Assembly: GCA_963277665.1 (NCBI GenBank)
Contig: OY728152.1
Coordinates: 1,185,702,357-1,185,766,356, forward strand
Direction: 5' to 3'
Length of the DNA stretch: 64,000 nucleotides
Source of the DNA: Viscum album
Lineage: Eukaryota; Streptophyta; Magnoliopsida; Santalales; Viscaceae
Shown: positions 1 to 11,859 of the stretch, piece by piece
Numbering within the stretch: position 1 is the stretch's first letter
Layout: the number at the start of each line of letters is the position of its first letter
The notes under the pieces: model-generated
What the model saw: the letters and a program-made list of their open reading frames with translations, nothing else
What the model was told of the DNA's origin: nothing
Databases searched by the model: none
Translations under genes and position numbers: made by a program

Positions 1-1139
1 TTTATAAACCCTTTCTTCTCTCATCAATTTATTTTATAAATTTTTATGTGACATCGTTAGGATGCCGAATTTTCATAAAAGAAATCACATTTTCTCTTTT
101 TTTACAAATTTCCATTTCATGTGGTATGTCATTCCACAACATGATCATTTTTTAATTCTATACCAATACTATAAATGATTCATTTATTGATGTGATATCT
201 TTGTTCCCTCTCATTTGATTGTTTTCTAAAACAATGTTATATAAATATTATGCTGTAGAAAATTTGTCTAAAATTTTTCTCTCTTTCTCTCAAGAAAATT
301 CTCTTGTTTTTTATGTTAATTCACAGAACAATGTGATTTATATGGGTGTTCATAAATATAAAAATTTATATATTTTAATATTGAATTGACATTCATATAA
401 ACCTCAATCCTTTTCCATTGGTTATAAATGACATAATGATCTTATTTTTAATAACATTGAAAATGTAGCGATTTAGAAATGAAACCCATTTATTTTTATT
501 CTCTTTGGGTTATTTTTGAAATGTCTGGTTATTGTATATGTGTATCACATAAAAATAAATACATATTAAGGGTGTTTTTTAATATCACTACAATGCAATG
601 GGAAAATAATTTAATCCCTAGAGATGTCAAGTTTCATGATACCATGTCGAATAACCTTGGTAATTTTATAACATCTAGGGGATGAACCTTGGTGACATGT
701 TCAAGAATGCAAAAATTAAATGACGTAGTGAAATATTCATGTCATGGGTAATGTTTTTTTATTTATGAAATCCATGTACTTTGATTTCTCATGTCATTAT
801 GTTTTCCATCAAGTTCATATTGATATGACAAGTAAACCGATTCCCTTTCATTCCATCCTAGGATTTCTAATCCTCCTTTCATTTTATGTATTCCTATAGG
901 TAATGAGATACAGTAATTGTACATTGGATGATCTTTTAATGACAATTTTAAATGGGACTTAAAAGTGTGTTTTATGTTTACATGTATATTGTTCAAGATT
1001 TTCGAGACATCCAGACTTTAACTGCCCTATGTTTGTAATATGTAATGAAAATTTATGTAATAAAATGGCGGAATGTCTTAGATAATGTATGTAGAGTATT
1101 GGGTTATTGTGAATATGAGAAATATTTAGTAGCTTCTGT
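1..1139 (+). other. Element D, upstream internal region, no domain recognised
   Basis: This AT-rich stretch lies upstream of the integrase remnant of element D, where RNase H and the start of integrase would be expected. I could not recognise any domain in either strand. Short open frames, for example 479-685, carry no family motif and are no longer than chance would give in such DNA. It is most likely strongly decayed pol sequence of the same element, but that is inference from position only. Confidence 0.35.
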
Positions 1140-1820
1140 AGGAATTTCATGTCTCAATGGTGTAGTGCATCTAGGTATTACAAAAATGATATGGGAAATT
1201 CGGTGAGATTTTTGGTGGTCTAGTGTGGAAAAGAAAATAGCAGGGTTCATGAAACAGTGCTACACTTGTCAATAAGTGATGTTGGAGCGTCAATGACATA
1301 TAAAACAATTTTATATTTGATAATTGAAGTGGGATCATCTGAAAATGTATGTTTTGGTGGGTCATCCAGAGACTCTTAGTATGAGTATTGTTATTTGGGT
1401 CATTCTGGGTCGTCTAAAAATGGTAATGCATTTATTTATATAAGGGAAACATTCATAGGGGAGAAGATGGGGGAACATAATTATTTTGATATAGTTTTTC
1501 TGCACAGTATGGAACAAAATATAGTTTCCAATCATGAATGTTTTGTTACATCACATTACTATAAGGTCATGCTACAGAAACACAATACATAGGTTATTTG
1601 GGAAGAGCTTTTAACTCACATAGAGATAGAATTTGGAGTGTATTATAAATGGTATTGAGGATATTCTATAGTAATGTGGCTACATCTTAGGTGGGTCTTG
1701 GGATAAGAACATGGCTTTAATGGAGTTTTCTTATAACAATTGTCAACAAAAAACTATCCATATTGCATAATATGGGGCTATTTATGGTAGTCCATGAATA
1801 TCACAAATATGATGGATAGA
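1140..1820 (+). pseudogene. Element D integrase remnant (Ty3/gypsy)
   Basis: This is broken integrase coding, the enzyme that inserts the retrotransposon cDNA into the chromosome. A zinc-binding signature survives: His at 1168, then 29 codons, then Cys at 1258, two residues, and Cys at 1267, with a WW pair between them as in plant gypsy integrases. Downstream at about 1400-1590 the catalytic core is recognisable in shifting frames (a WVI..RL..S-like segment, then an IVSN-like segment ending TSHYYK). Near 1712-1760 a motif of the type WD..MALMEFSYNN is clear. Several stops and frame changes make it non-functional. The RT and RNase H that should precede it were not recognised, and the start of the element lies left of the window. 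Confidence 0.75.
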
Positions 1821-2439
1821 AGCATGAGATTCAGAGATGTGGGGACCGCGTCTCATGTATGAGATAGTAGAGACAGTTCAGTTGATTCAAAATATTATGG
1901 ATATATATCAGAGTAGGTAGAAGTCTCATGTTGATAGATGATGAGAACCTATATTGGTTACATAGGGATATCAAGTATTTCTTTTCACGTTTCTAAGTAC
2001 GGGTCACCATAAGATACATATACTAGGAATTTTAGTGCCCAGGCCTATTAGACAGTTTGAGATCATGAAGGTAATTAGGCCTCTGGCATACCGATTGGCT
2101 CATCAATGGAAATAAAATTCTATACATGATATATTCCATGTATCAAAACTATGGTGGAATCACCATGAACCTTATCATGTGATGGATGTGGGTGATGTCT
2201 AGCTTGATAAATATTATTCATTTAAGTATCATCAAAATTGTGTATTGGATACCAGTGAGAATGTGTTGTGGGAAAAACTATGTTTATAGTTTGTGTATTG
2301 TGGACACATTCAAAAGATTAGGAGGATCCATGGGATTGGAAGGCAAGTATGCAGGATTAATGGCCTGATCATTTTGAGTATGAATATTATAGAGGCTTGG
2401 GAGTGCATCTCAAGAACAAGGTATTATAATTTTAGGAGA
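1821..2439 (+). pseudogene. Element D integrase C-terminal and chromodomain-like tail remnant
   Basis: This continues the integrase of element D. At about 2040-2160 the sequence reads, across frames, like the conserved stretch that ends in Y-R-L-A..P and FHVS..R (GPY/F region and linker). At 2270-2400 it resembles the tail that ends chromovirus polyproteins (IL-D, V-LW, EE-W, EYPHLF positions). Just after, at about 2405-2440, lies a decayed version of the usual end of such elements, where a short coding tail runs into a purine-rich tract. Stops and frameshifts are frequent. The assignment rests on position and motif order; individual residues are often changed. Confidence 0.6.
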
Positions 2440-2984
2440 TGATAATATTTCATCTTTTTCTAGGTATGTCTATTTTTAAAATTTCAGGGTAACGATGGGT
2501 TGTTTTATTTTAATTTATGGAATGAATTAAATAATACCATGAAAAATTAATCCCCCTGAATGTGTGTTTCCCAAAATGTAAATATGTACCAAAATAGAAT
2601 TTACCACATGTAACTCTCTTTCACCACACGTTAATATGTCAAAAAATATTTCCCTCCAAATAAAATTATATTTCACCTCATTCAATATACAATTAATGAT
2701 TTTCAAAAGGTATTGATTGGATTTTAATGGATAAAACATAATAAATGTTTCATGATATGAAATGCAATTTAATGTGGTGTAATTATGACACGTAGAAAAT
2801 GAAAATTGCATTTACAACATTAGGTGAACCTCCAAATCCCTTTTTAATTACCACAGATGCTCTATGAACCCCACATCTTCCACTGAAAACAACCCACACA
2901 CATTTTCCTGGGATATAAACTCATTTTCACATTGCAATATTTGATCGAATACCATGTGAAAAACACTATTTTTTTTCTGATTCA
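2440..2984 (+). repeat. Element D 3' LTR, left part
   Basis: After the purine-rich tract that ends the pol region of D, the sequence from about 2440 has the layout of an LTR start (a degenerate TG..AATATT-type beginning). It is interrupted at about 2985 by the 5' LTR of element C. The remainder of this LTR is inferred to be 38894-40697, which follows the far end of C. The start could be off by some bases, and the partner LTR is outside the window, so there is no second copy to confirm it. Confidence 0.5.
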
Positions 2985-3124
2985 TGTAGTATCTCGGACC
3001 TTCCTGGTCCATTCCTTTGTGAAAATCGGGTGTTTTATGTGTTCTAGGAGGTCGAGGTAGCATTTTACCAAAAAATTTCATGATTTCTAGTTTTGTAAAT
3101 AGTATTTCTAGTTTAGTGTATGGT

Positions 3125-3385
3125 GATGTTGGTGAGATATTTTTGAATAGGTCGATCAGTGAGACATTTTGAACACTACTATCCGTGATTCATTTATAAA
3201 CTGTACAGGAAGTGAGACATTTTTGAACAGTTCTATTGTGGAGTCATTTTTGAATAGTGATGTCAGTTATACATTTTTGAATAGTGTTTTTGATTAGTCA
3301 TTTATGATCAATGATGTCAATGAGTCATTTTGGGATAGTGCTATCAGTGCGTTATTTATGAATAATGATATCAGTTGGTGTACAA
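3125..3385 (+). repeat. 27-bp tandem array in the element C 5' LTR
   Basis: Diverged units of about 27 bp repeat here, with a core like GAGTCATTTTTGAATAGTG. The same array, better kept, lies at 35221-35430 in the 3' LTR. The number of units and their spacing differ somewhat between the LTRs because of small indels in this copy. Confidence 0.7.
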
Positions 3386-3700
3386 CGTTTCCAGCATTTG
3401 GTGAGTTATTTATCTATAGGTGAGTAGTATTTCCAGATATTTGTAGGTGTACAATGTTTGCAGCTTCCAGTAGGTGTATAATGTTTCTAGCTGTTAATGA
3501 GTCATCTATCCATAGGGGTACAATGATTCCGGCTATTGGTAGGTGTATAGTGTTTCCAGATGTCTTCGAGTCATCAATCATATGGTGTACAATGTTTCTA
3601 TCTATCAGTTGGTCTATAGTGCTTACATCTGTCAGTGAGTCATCTATCAGTATATGCAGAGTGTTTCATGGTTGGTAGGTGTATAGTGTTTCCAGTTCCG
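3386..3700 (+). repeat. Second tandem array (27/42 bp) in the element C 5' LTR
   Basis: Directly after the first array comes a different repeat, built on a core like GGTAGGTGTATAGTGTTTCC. Units are about 27 bp, and some carry an extra insert of roughly 15 bp containing GAGTCATCTAT, giving about 42 bp. The same compound array is in the 3' LTR at 35430-35740. The plus-strand open frame at 3454-3678 is a by-product of the repeat. Confidence 0.7.
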
Positions 3701-3922
3701 ACCATTTCTTCCTTGTGACATTATCATTGATGTAAAATGGTTCCAAGACTTGTTTTATGGGATGTAATGTAGATTCAATGCCCATTAAACATATCTTAAT
3801 ATTCCTAAGTGACCAGTTGCTTTTACATGGACAAAACATGAAGTATTTATGAGATCGAATTATAATGGAAAATATAAATATTATCATAAATGACTAATCC
3901 ATTTTGATTTTATATAGGATGA

Positions 3923-3927
3923 TATAC
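3923..3927. repeat. Target-site duplication of element B, left copy (TATAC)
   Basis: Five bases TATAC directly precede the left LTR of B and recur at 27159-27163 directly after its right LTR. A 5-bp duplication is the norm for Ty3/gypsy integration. Confidence 0.9.
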
Positions 3928-4811
3928 TGTCACGACTCTTCCCTTAGGGCCAGTTCCATGACTACCCCACGTCTACCTTCCATAGGCTACGGGGTGGTGA
4001 CTAGCACTAAATCCATATTGCCTAAAACTAGGAAGGAATTTCCTTATAACAAGTAACCCACACAACCAAGAACATAACAAGATATGGTCTCATGTAAACT
4101 AAATTGTAAACATAGTGATTACAGTAAATAAAAATGTGGCCAGAATACAAGCCCACCTGGAGAATACAAGGAAAACAGGAAGGTACAAGTAAACTAGAAT
4201 AGCTCTTGTGAACACCCTCTAAGGATCCTACCTGAAGGGTAGGTATAGATCTCGATAGATCATCACTACGATGCACCTCATCTAAGGTCCACCTCCGAGC
4301 TACCTCCAGTCATGGTAGTCGCGTCCTCAGTCAGAGTTGTATGTCGTCTGCACCAAACAGAACGGGGTGTTGGCATAGCCCATGCATGGGTGAGTATAAC
4401 GATTCTCAGTAGGGTCCCTGAGACCCTGATGGTCTCACTAAATCATAAAGGATAATCCAAAAATAATAAAATCAACTGACAACCAAACTTATTTTTATCC
4501 CATAAATATACCTATGTTATCAAGTATACCCATCTCAATCATGTGGAATCACAGATTCCAACTCTAAATCCCAAAGTTCAATTGTTCAAAAATGGAAGGA
4601 ATACCATGAAGGCATGTACCATTCAGGTACGCCACACAGATTAATACCACTATGTTATTACTACAAATGAATGTACCACTCAGGTACAAACAGATCTCAC
4701 ACCAAGTATGACATAAGTACAGTAGTAGATATGATTAGATGAAACTACCAAATCACCTTACTCTGTTAAGAGGAAGACCCAAACAAAATCGATCTGTGTT
4801 GGTCCACACAT

Positions 4812-5061
4812 GATCACTCGGTGCTGCCCCAAAGATGATCTATAGATGCTAACACACACAGGATCACTCGGAGCTGACACACAGAGTATTGCTTGGTGCT
4901 GAACCACACAGGATAGCTTGGGGCTAACCCACCCATGATCGCTCAGTGCTGATCCACACCAGATCCCTCGGTGCTGACCCAAACTTGATCGCTTGCTGCT
5001 GACCCACTTCAGATTTCTAGGTGCTGACCCACACTGGATCTCTAGGTGGTTACCCACAAAT
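4812..5061 (-). repeat. 25-bp minisatellite in the element B left LTR (10 units)
   Basis: Ten consecutive units of exactly 25 bp begin at 4812, 4837, 4862 and so on to 5037, with no indel between them. The plus-strand core is GATCRCTCGGTGCTGACCCA with variable bases after it. A partial, more degenerate unit precedes the array, and a truncated one (TATCGCTC) follows. The minus-strand open frame at 4758-5057 is a translation of the array and not a gene. Confidence 0.95.
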
Positions 5062-5479
5062 TATCGCTCTTCATTTTGCACGTTATAGCCAGTTACAGGG
5101 TTCCTGAAATATGTATACATTTATCCGGGAGGGTCCTCTCCGCAAGCCACTAGTTAATACTCCAACATCCATCAATTTCCATTAATAATTATCCCAAAGG
5201 AACACCACATTATAGTGGTCTCAACGTAATAGACGATGAATCCATCTGACGCATGGTCTATATGTTATTAGATTTTTAGTCCTGATGGCCCGGTTGGATT
5301 CGTGTTCGATCCATCCCGACCGTTTCCCAACATTATCCAAATCTCCAGTGAGGTATACCAATGGGACCATCTCGCTCCATGGTTACCATCTCTACCGGCG
5401 GTTTGTCAATAGGATGTATGGTGCTGATGTTATGGATGAAATAGCGTAAATGGTTCGAAATGAGTCTGGGTCTGGTCCG

Positions 5480-6000
5480 ACCCTATCAGACTGACCCGAC
5501 CCCACCCGGCCTGGGCCAACCAGGTTTGGGGTGACCCGTCACAACTCGCTATGTCTGGACCAGCCCGTCGGGTGTCCTAGCCTGCACAGCGGCCTGCGGG
5601 GTGGCAGAGGCCGCGAAGTATGTGAAGGGCCACGAGGGGGGGGGGAGGTGGAGACTACAAGCAGTGCAGAGTGAAACGGGGGGCACGGAGGTACCATGGG
5701 CGGTGCAGAGGGTGGCGCAGAGGGCGGTGTGGTGACGGAGCTGCGGGGCAGCGCGGTTGACCGCCGGTGTGGGCCGGGATGTGCGGCCGTGTGTCATGTC
5801 ATCGCTGGTGGCCAACTTTACCACCTTCCCTCCTCTGTCACCTTCATTGCGGTTGTCCGTGTTGTCGGTCGCAGTTCTAATGCTCCACTGGTGCCAAACT
5901 CCGGCACCAGTCGCTATCACCATCGAGATGAACACATAAATAATGAAGAACGACGGAGGGGTCAATCCATGTTTGATTGGCTTGCACCCACCCCATTAGA
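5480..6000 (-). other. GC-rich island in the element B left LTR, with a small sense ORF
   Basis: This is a sharp change from about two-thirds AT to GC-rich, CpG-bearing sequence, including a run of ten G at 5636-5645. On the element strand an open frame of 138 codons runs from 5965 down to 5549. Its N-terminal part has a hydrophobic stretch (FFIIYVFISMVIA). The right LTR holds the matching region at about 25700-26200, and there the same N-terminal codons are recognisable for about 46 codons before a stop. No known protein family is recognised. It may be a leader or regulatory region, or simply LTR sequence that is GC-rich. Confidence 0.6.
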
Positions 6001-7025
6001 GTGATAACAATCGGATCAATAAAACCAGGAATACAGAATGACAAACTCTACAATTAAATATTAATCGTGGATCACCTCGTTTTGGTTGATTCGGGTTCGC
6101 CATGCTTTCCATGAATGAGGAATTTAACTGAGGAAAATCATTTATCCAATAACAACCCTAACCTCAATTGTTTGAATTGTGGATGATTGTTCATGGGAAT
6201 GGAGACGATGTCATTGGGAATAGATGGATGTCAGTGACGTCATCATTTCCTCGATCATCGGTTCATTGTCATTGAAGATGTTCTCTGTCAACAAATGTCC
6301 CTAAGAATAATACAGAGATGATGTCAGCAATCTTCGTTGGGGAGCATTCTCCTAAGGCTCCTTCCTCTCAATCCCACCAAAATGAAGAGGTAGCCCAAAT
6401 AATATATTATGTTATCTACTATGTTGTAGGCATAATTTCAAAGTTTTATTAATTAATTAATTGAGTTGATAAAATTAATTAATGTGGGTTGAACCATTAA
6501 TGCGGGGATACTAAAGTGGATTTTCCCCATTATGAGGAGAGTTCAAGGGGGTTTACATCACGGTTGGTCCCCACCACCATAACCCACATGGGAGGTTTGG
6601 ATCTCATGGTCCCTACCAACATAACCTTTGTTGAGACGTTTTAGTTTAGGTGGTCCCCACATCTCAACATCCACATGGGAGATCTATAGAAAAATAAAAT
6701 AAAATGTTACACAGTTTTATATTATATAATTCATTCACGAAAAACCCAAAAATTAACTTTCTCCATCAAACAACTATCATGGAGTTGAAAGACATCATAA
6801 ATGAATATTGGCACTGCAAGTTCAACGATGGACTCATAGTTCAATTCCGAGAACTTCTTCAATTGTTACAAAAACAACTCTCACTTTTACTGAATGTAGC
6901 TGAAAAAATGTTCAGAAATTCATTCTGGGAACACAAGGCCTTGAAATCATGTTCCGTCAATTTTCGCAGACACGTAAAATTACAATTTAATTAAAAAAAT
7001 TACATTGAAATTTCGGGTCTTTACA

Positions 7026-7036
7026 TTCTCCCCACC
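7026..7036 (-). other. Polypurine tract of element B
   Basis: On the element strand the sequence GGTGGGGAGAA abuts the LTR start TGTAAAGACC. This is where plus-strand DNA synthesis is primed in LTR retrotransposons. Confidence 0.85.
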
Positions 7037-7066
7037 TCAGTGATTTACATTCCTGTAAGCCACAAC

Positions 7067-8400
7067 TCAAACTAAAGGGAACATGAGGGGATACTCAGCA
7101 TGAATCTAAGCCTCCAACTACAATTTTCTCTCCTATAGGTTCTTGTGCTGCCAAAGAACGTGCACCAGAGGTATTGACCACCCCTGAAGGACCCACTCCT
7201 GTCGATCCTCAATCTTTACTAGAACCTCCGTAAAAATCCCCCATCGTCGACATCCATCTCGTCGTGGTTGATGATGCAAGAAGGGTCTTGTGCGTATCTC
7301 CTTAGCTATAATACATGGATGATGTCGTGCACTTGGTGCAACTGAGGTGGATGAGAAATGCGGTAATCCACCTCACCAAATCTACTAAAGACATGAAAGG
7401 GTCCAATGAACCTTATAGATAATATTCCATCTCAGCAGAATCTCTGCAAACCTCATATAGTTAAGACCCTTAGAATGATGTGGTCGCCACCCTCAAACTC
7501 AAGAGGTCTCCATCTCCAATCGACACAAGACTTGTTCCTGCTAGGTGCAGTCTTCATCCACTCCAGGAAGATCTGTACTTTCTCAGTGGTATCCCATACC
7601 ATCTCTGGTACCAATAGCTATGACTCCCCTAGGATAGTCCAACATAATGGATTTCGGAAATATCACCCATAAAACACCTCAAAATGTGACATCCCAATGA
7701 TGGAGTGATAGCAGTTGTTGTATGAAAACTCCACCAAAGGCAACCGATCCTCCACAACTATCACCAAAGTTGATTATGCAATCATGTAGCATGTCCTCGA
7801 GGGTCTGAATGGTCTAGTCTCTCTGACCATTTTTCAGAGGATGGAATTCAGTTCTCAAATGAATCTGCTTCCAGAAAGCCTCCTATAAACCATTCCATAG
7901 CTGGGATGTAAAACATGTATCATGATCAGAGACAATTTTCTAGGGTACTACATGTATCCGCATAATCTCCCGAATATAGAGTCTTCCCATGCTCTCTACG
8001 GAACCCTGCTCTCGAATTGGTAAAAAGTGTGCCGACTTAGTGAGTCGGTCAATGATCACCCAAAATCGAGTCATGAAACCCAGATGTATGTGTATGTCCT
8101 TTCATTAAGCCCATGGGTATCCCTTACCACTTCCACTCTAGGACCTCTAAAGGCCAAACCAGGAATACTGATACCAGATGCTCCACCTTCACTTGTAAAC
8201 AATTGAGGCACAGAGAGACAAAATATGCTAATTCTTTCTTCATTCCCTACCACCAGGGTTGTTGTTGGAGATCTTGGTACATCTTTTCCACTCCTCGATT
8301 TACGATTATAGGGGATGTGTGGAACTCCCTCATCACTTCCTTCCCATGAAACATTGGTACCATGATACGTCCTCTGAAAAGGATGACATGCTCCCTACCT
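7067..8400 (-). pseudogene. Element B integrase with chromodomain-like tail, broken
   Basis: Reading right to left: the zinc-binding part is at about 8390-8180, degenerate, with the second Cys region changed. The core follows at 8060-7690, with a WVIIDRLTKSAHF-type segment near 8070-8025 after a frameshift and a TIQTLED segment near 7825-7800. The segment that should carry the catalytic Glu (Q-S-E-R in the family) reads Q-R-D here. Next come the Y-NN motif (about 7715), a GPF segment (about 7410), and a tail at 7200-7070 matching the chromovirus end (PLV-VLWQHKNLEEAT-like, then AEYP). The frame ends at the stop complementary to 7067-7069. Several stops and frame changes make it inactive. Confidence 0.8.
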
Positions 8401-9002
8401 TAAGAAAACACATTTGGTTCCTTACTTATGGATATCTGATCATGTCGAGCCTTGTATTCAGTGTCCCCATGTTTTTCCTCTCTGAATTGCTGAATAACTG
8501 GGGGAGTGACTATAAGAGACAAAAGGAATGATTCTCCATCTCGATCCACAAGGGACAACTGAAAAGCAGCAAGCTGCTCCGTCACCTCACCTTGCAGCTG
8601 TATACCAAATATCATGCTGAGTGAATCTGCTAAAACATTCCCCTTCCAAGTAGTATAAACTATCTCTTAGTCATAGTTCTGGAGAAAATCAAGACAACGT
8701 CTTTGTCTCAGGTTCAATTCCTTCTGAGAGAAGATATAATTGAGAATCTTGTGATCAAAGTACGCCGTAAAATGCTTGCCCATCAAGTAATGTTTCCATT
8801 TCTTCAAGGCGAATATTGAAGCTTCTATCTCAAGGTCATAGGTAGCGTAGTTCTGCTCATGTTGTTTTAGTTGTCGAGAACCATATCCGATCACTTTTCT
8901 CTCATGCACCAGGACACATCCAAATCCAGTCCCTAATGCATTGCAATAGACTACGTACCATACTCCGTCCTCTAGAATCCGCAAGATGGGGGCACTAGTC
9001 AA
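8400..9002 (-). pseudogene. Element B RNase H remnant
   Basis: This is the gypsy RNase H domain, which removes RNA from the RNA-DNA hybrid. A 111-codon open stretch (9002-8667) begins TSAPIL and keeps the order of the family: a VVYCNALGTGFGCVL segment in place of the usual YTDAS, then YGSRQLKQHEQNY, the DLEIEASIFALK helix, and YFDHK in place of the usual YTDHK. So the first catalytic Asp is replaced by Asn, while the D of DHK is retained. It continues after a stop near 8668 to a V-AD-LS-like end (about 8620) and a spacer to 8400. Confidence 0.85.
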
Positions 9003-9785
9003 CCATGGCCTCAGCTCCTAAAAATAATGTTGGCATCTCTCCAACCACAAGAAGGGTTTCCCCTTCTTCCTCAATGATGATAGTGGTGATACTAATCTGG
9101 ATAAATCTTGAAAAAATCTTCAGTAGTATCTGACCAAACTTAGAAAAAATTGTATCTCTGTCACACTCCTGTGTGGCTCAGAAGAAAGTACCGCTGAAAT
9201 CATTACTGGATCCACTGAAAATCCATCCTTTATGATGAAATGTCCCAAAAAGTGAACCTCTCAGATCTAGAATTGGAACTTCAAGAGTTTACCATAAATC
9301 TGGTGCTCACGGAGAGTGTACAGTACTACCCGCAAATGATAGGCATCCTCCTCATGAGTAACCTAGTAGATCAGAATGTCATAAATGAAGTCTACTACAA
9401 AGAGGTAAATGTATGGGTGAAAGATACTATTCATGAGTCCCCTAAACACTGTTGGAGAGTTGGTTACACCGAATGGAATAACCAAGAACATGTAATGTCC
9501 GTACCGATAGTTGAATGTTGTCTTCTACAAATCCTCATCTCATACTCTGAGCTGGTGATAGCCTATTCATAGGTCTATCTTTGAGAACCATTTTGATCCT
9601 TTCAACTAATATAAGTGGTTGTAAATCCATGGGAGTGAGTAATTTTTCTTAACGATCACCTGATTCAGGCACCAATAGTAAACAAAAAGCCTCAATCTCC
9701 CATCTACCTTCTTAGCACTCAAAATCAGGGCTGCCCAAGGTGAAACATTGGACTGAATGAAACCCTTCTCTTATAAGTCCTCTAG
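9003..9785 (-). pseudogene. Element B reverse transcriptase remnant
   Basis: This is the RT core read right to left. It shows the LRLFV segment, FSKIDL-like words in shifted frames, [16 protein letters not shown] (about 9515-9465) and the active-site region at 9363-9392. That region reads D-F-I-Y-D-I-L, so the FIDDIL box of the family has lost one of its paired aspartates. Frameshifts and stops are spread through it. The pieces are in the correct order between protease and RNase H. Confidence 0.8.
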
Positions 9786-10437
9786 TTATACCAGCAGCTC
9801 ACAAAGCTCTGCGAGAGCCATTCGATATTCTGGTGTAGATATTGGTTTCATCTTATCGTACAAGTCAATGTAAAAGTCAACCTCTCTGCGAGGATCTAGA
9901 CCCGAAACATCATCCGGGAAGACTTCCGCGTACTGGTCCACCACTACTGGATAACTTTGACATTCCACATCAACTGCTCTAAGGGTATGTCTATCCAAAT
10001 GATGAGTGATCTGCATCATTCTCCTCTGGTTAAGTCCATCCTTTACTGCAAAGGCTCCCTTATCACATGTGAAGGTGAACCTAGTCCCATCCGTGTGGAC
10101 ACACCGCACTTTGCACATAATATATTCAATATGTGCATGGACTATAGATAACTAGTAAATACACAAGATGATGTCTTAAGGCATCGACATGGCTAATAGG
10201 AGATTCCACCTGATGCTATCGCCTCTTAGAGTAAGCTCACACTTCCAGCACCAGTGCGTAATCATCGAATATACTCTTGTAGGAGTCTCTAGCCGTATGG
10301 TAAGATACAATGGCTCCGTCATAATGTTAGAGCTTCGAACGAGGTAAGTGACAATAAATGAATGACTAGAACCTATGTCTATAAGTACTGTAGATAAGGT
10401 GTAGTAGACATAGATCATACCTCGTTTCATCTCCGGA
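9786..10437 (-). pseudogene. Element B protease and protease-RT linker
   Basis: The aspartic protease cuts the Gag-Pol polyprotein. At about 10388-10350 the sequence reads VLIDIGSSHSFI where the family has a D-S-G active site, so Ser is replaced by Ile. A second open stretch, 10118-9786, carries the well-known linker YAEVFPDDVSGLDP-REVDF followed by PIS-PEYRMA-AEL, which leads into the RT. The two stretches are separated by a frame change near 10150. Confidence 0.85.
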
Positions 10438-11597
10438 GCGTCGTGATCGTAGGCCTCACCTTCATGGAGCTAAGCTCTCCCCTATCAACATGCTCCATGC
10501 AGTCACGAGGTACCTCACGGTTGTGGTGGCGATAACATCTCGAATCGTCACCCACCGCCAACTACATGACCAACTCCTCTTCCACATATGCCTTCTCCCT
10601 ATGGACATCCTCAGTCGAATATATGTCTCTTCCTGGGCGGTCCTTTGACCGTCTGTTGATCATCTGTATGGAGGGACAAACAGTCACGAGCCATGTGACC
10701 CTGCCCACCGCATGCGTGACACTGTTCACTCCGGGAATGACCGGATCTACCTCGGGTGCCCTGCACAACTGACTGTGGTTCCTATCATCATCCACCTTTA
10801 GGTCTGGTCATCATGGGCTAATGAGACATCTATCTACTGCCAGCCACAAAAGACTCTCCTATGTGACGCCGAGTGGTGGACCTCGCTATTGGTGACTGCT
10901 CAGCATTGAACATCTCCACTAAGAGGGCTCTCTCTAACACCCCCACCTGCGTCAGGATGATGAGTGATATCATCGAAGACCTGATCTCCCACCAGAGTCC
11001 CTTCTCGAAGGTTTTGGCCCTGAAAATTGGGTCCCACGCCATATATGTGGAGTTACATGAGAGGTTAATGAACCTCACTGAGTACTAAGCCATAGTAATG
11101 TTTCCCTACTGCAGATGAAGCAGCTCCTAAATAAGCATTGTGCGAAGAGTCGTTTTGACAAACTCTGCCTGAAATAGGCTCTCGAAGTCTGCACAATGAA
11201 GATCAACCTCGCCATGAACTTGGAGCATCATGATCCACCATCTGCCTATTTTTGCATTTATAAGGATGACAGAAAGGATCTACATGAGATTCGATAGTTT
11301 CCCTATTAGTCATAAGAAACTCACCACAAGTTCCAACCAATCCTCAGTCACATGGGGGTCTATCTCTCCCCTAAACATGGGTGGCCTCTGGCGATGCAAC
11401 TCGTGCAACACGCTCAAGCGGCAGGCACCCTATGCAGCTAGGGCTGGTAGAATCGGTGGCCCAATGGGTAATGGTAATGATGGTGCGTCCGTAGGTGCCT
11501 CTACTAGAAAAGGGTCATGCACCGATGCCTCGTCACTCGGTGGGCTATTAGTTCATATAGATCTCAAAAACCTAGATAGTTGTCTTCATGGAGGCAT
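10438..11597 (-). pseudogene. Element B gag with an intact CCHC zinc knuckle
   Basis: Gag is the structural protein that packages element RNA. The likely start is the ATG complementary to 11595-11597, giving MPP, typical for this group and preceded by about 260 bp of leader after the primer site. A PPMFRGEIDP..TEDWLE segment (about 11380-11330) and a VLERALL-E segment (about 10950) mark the gag core. At 10680-10721 a nucleic-acid binding knuckle is complete: CHACGGQGHMARDC, that is C-x2-C-x4-H-x4-C. Stops and frame changes break the rest, so no full Gag can be made. Confidence 0.8.
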
Positions 11598-11859
11598 CTT
11601 GAAAAGAAACAGGTGTGTCATGATCAAAAAGATATACCTGGTGAGCTAATTCAAAGGGATCAAAAAAAACTCTTCAAAACTCACACACATGTAATGTATT
11701 CGTGCACTTAGTCAGAAATCAGATGTCATGGTCCTGGTGTATTGATACGTCAATCGTCGCACCAAAACAGGATTCCCAAAACTGATAACCACACTCACTA
11801 CACTTAACACTATTTCTGTTAAAAACATCATAGTCCTATGTTCTATGGTAGAACCGACT

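Larger units (their letters stand above)
2985..3927 (+). repeat. Element C 5' LTR, left part
   Basis: This is the first 943 bp of the 5' LTR of C, aligned by eye to 35037-35990 (for example the GTGTTCTAGG block at about 3038 and 35091). It holds the tandem repeats at 3125-3700. It stops at the TATAC duplication where element B entered and continues at 27164. The exact first base is uncertain by perhaps 20 bases because the region just upstream differs from that before the 3' LTR. Confidence 0.75.
3928..7025 (-). repeat. Element B 3' LTR (left copy), 3098 bp
   Basis: On the plus strand it begins TGTCACGAC and ends GGGTCTTTACA, so on the element strand it starts TGTAAAGACCC and ends GTGACA, with canonical TG...CA ends. 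The right copy begins TGTCATGACCC at 11875 and ends near 27158. In order on the plus strand it contains the 25-bp array, the GC-rich island, and a repeat-bearing block (about 6560-6690) with several copies of short CCACATGGGAG-type words. The ORFs inside it are LTR sequence and not genes. Confidence 0.9.

Noticed and set aside
4758..5057. 99-codon minus-strand frame with a repetitive protein
   Set aside because: It is the translation of the 25-bp array. The period is not a multiple of three, so the frame cycles, and the right LTR does not keep it.
4812..5061. CRISPR-like regular repeat
   Set aside because: The units are directly abutting with no unique spacers and sit in plant LTRs. It is a minisatellite.
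5696..6004. 102-codon plus-strand frame in the GC-rich island
   Set aside because: Antisense to the element, low stop density in GC-rich DNA explains it, and there is no motif.
6704..6994. 96-codon plus-strand frame
   Set aside because: Inside the LTR of B on the antisense strand; the matching part of the right LTR has stops.
9240..9572. 110-codon plus-strand frame
   Set aside because: Antisense to the RT of element B, whose motifs are seen on the minus strand.
11230..11649. 139-codon plus-strand frame
   Set aside because: It lies antisense to gag of element B, where the minus strand shows the Gag start and core.
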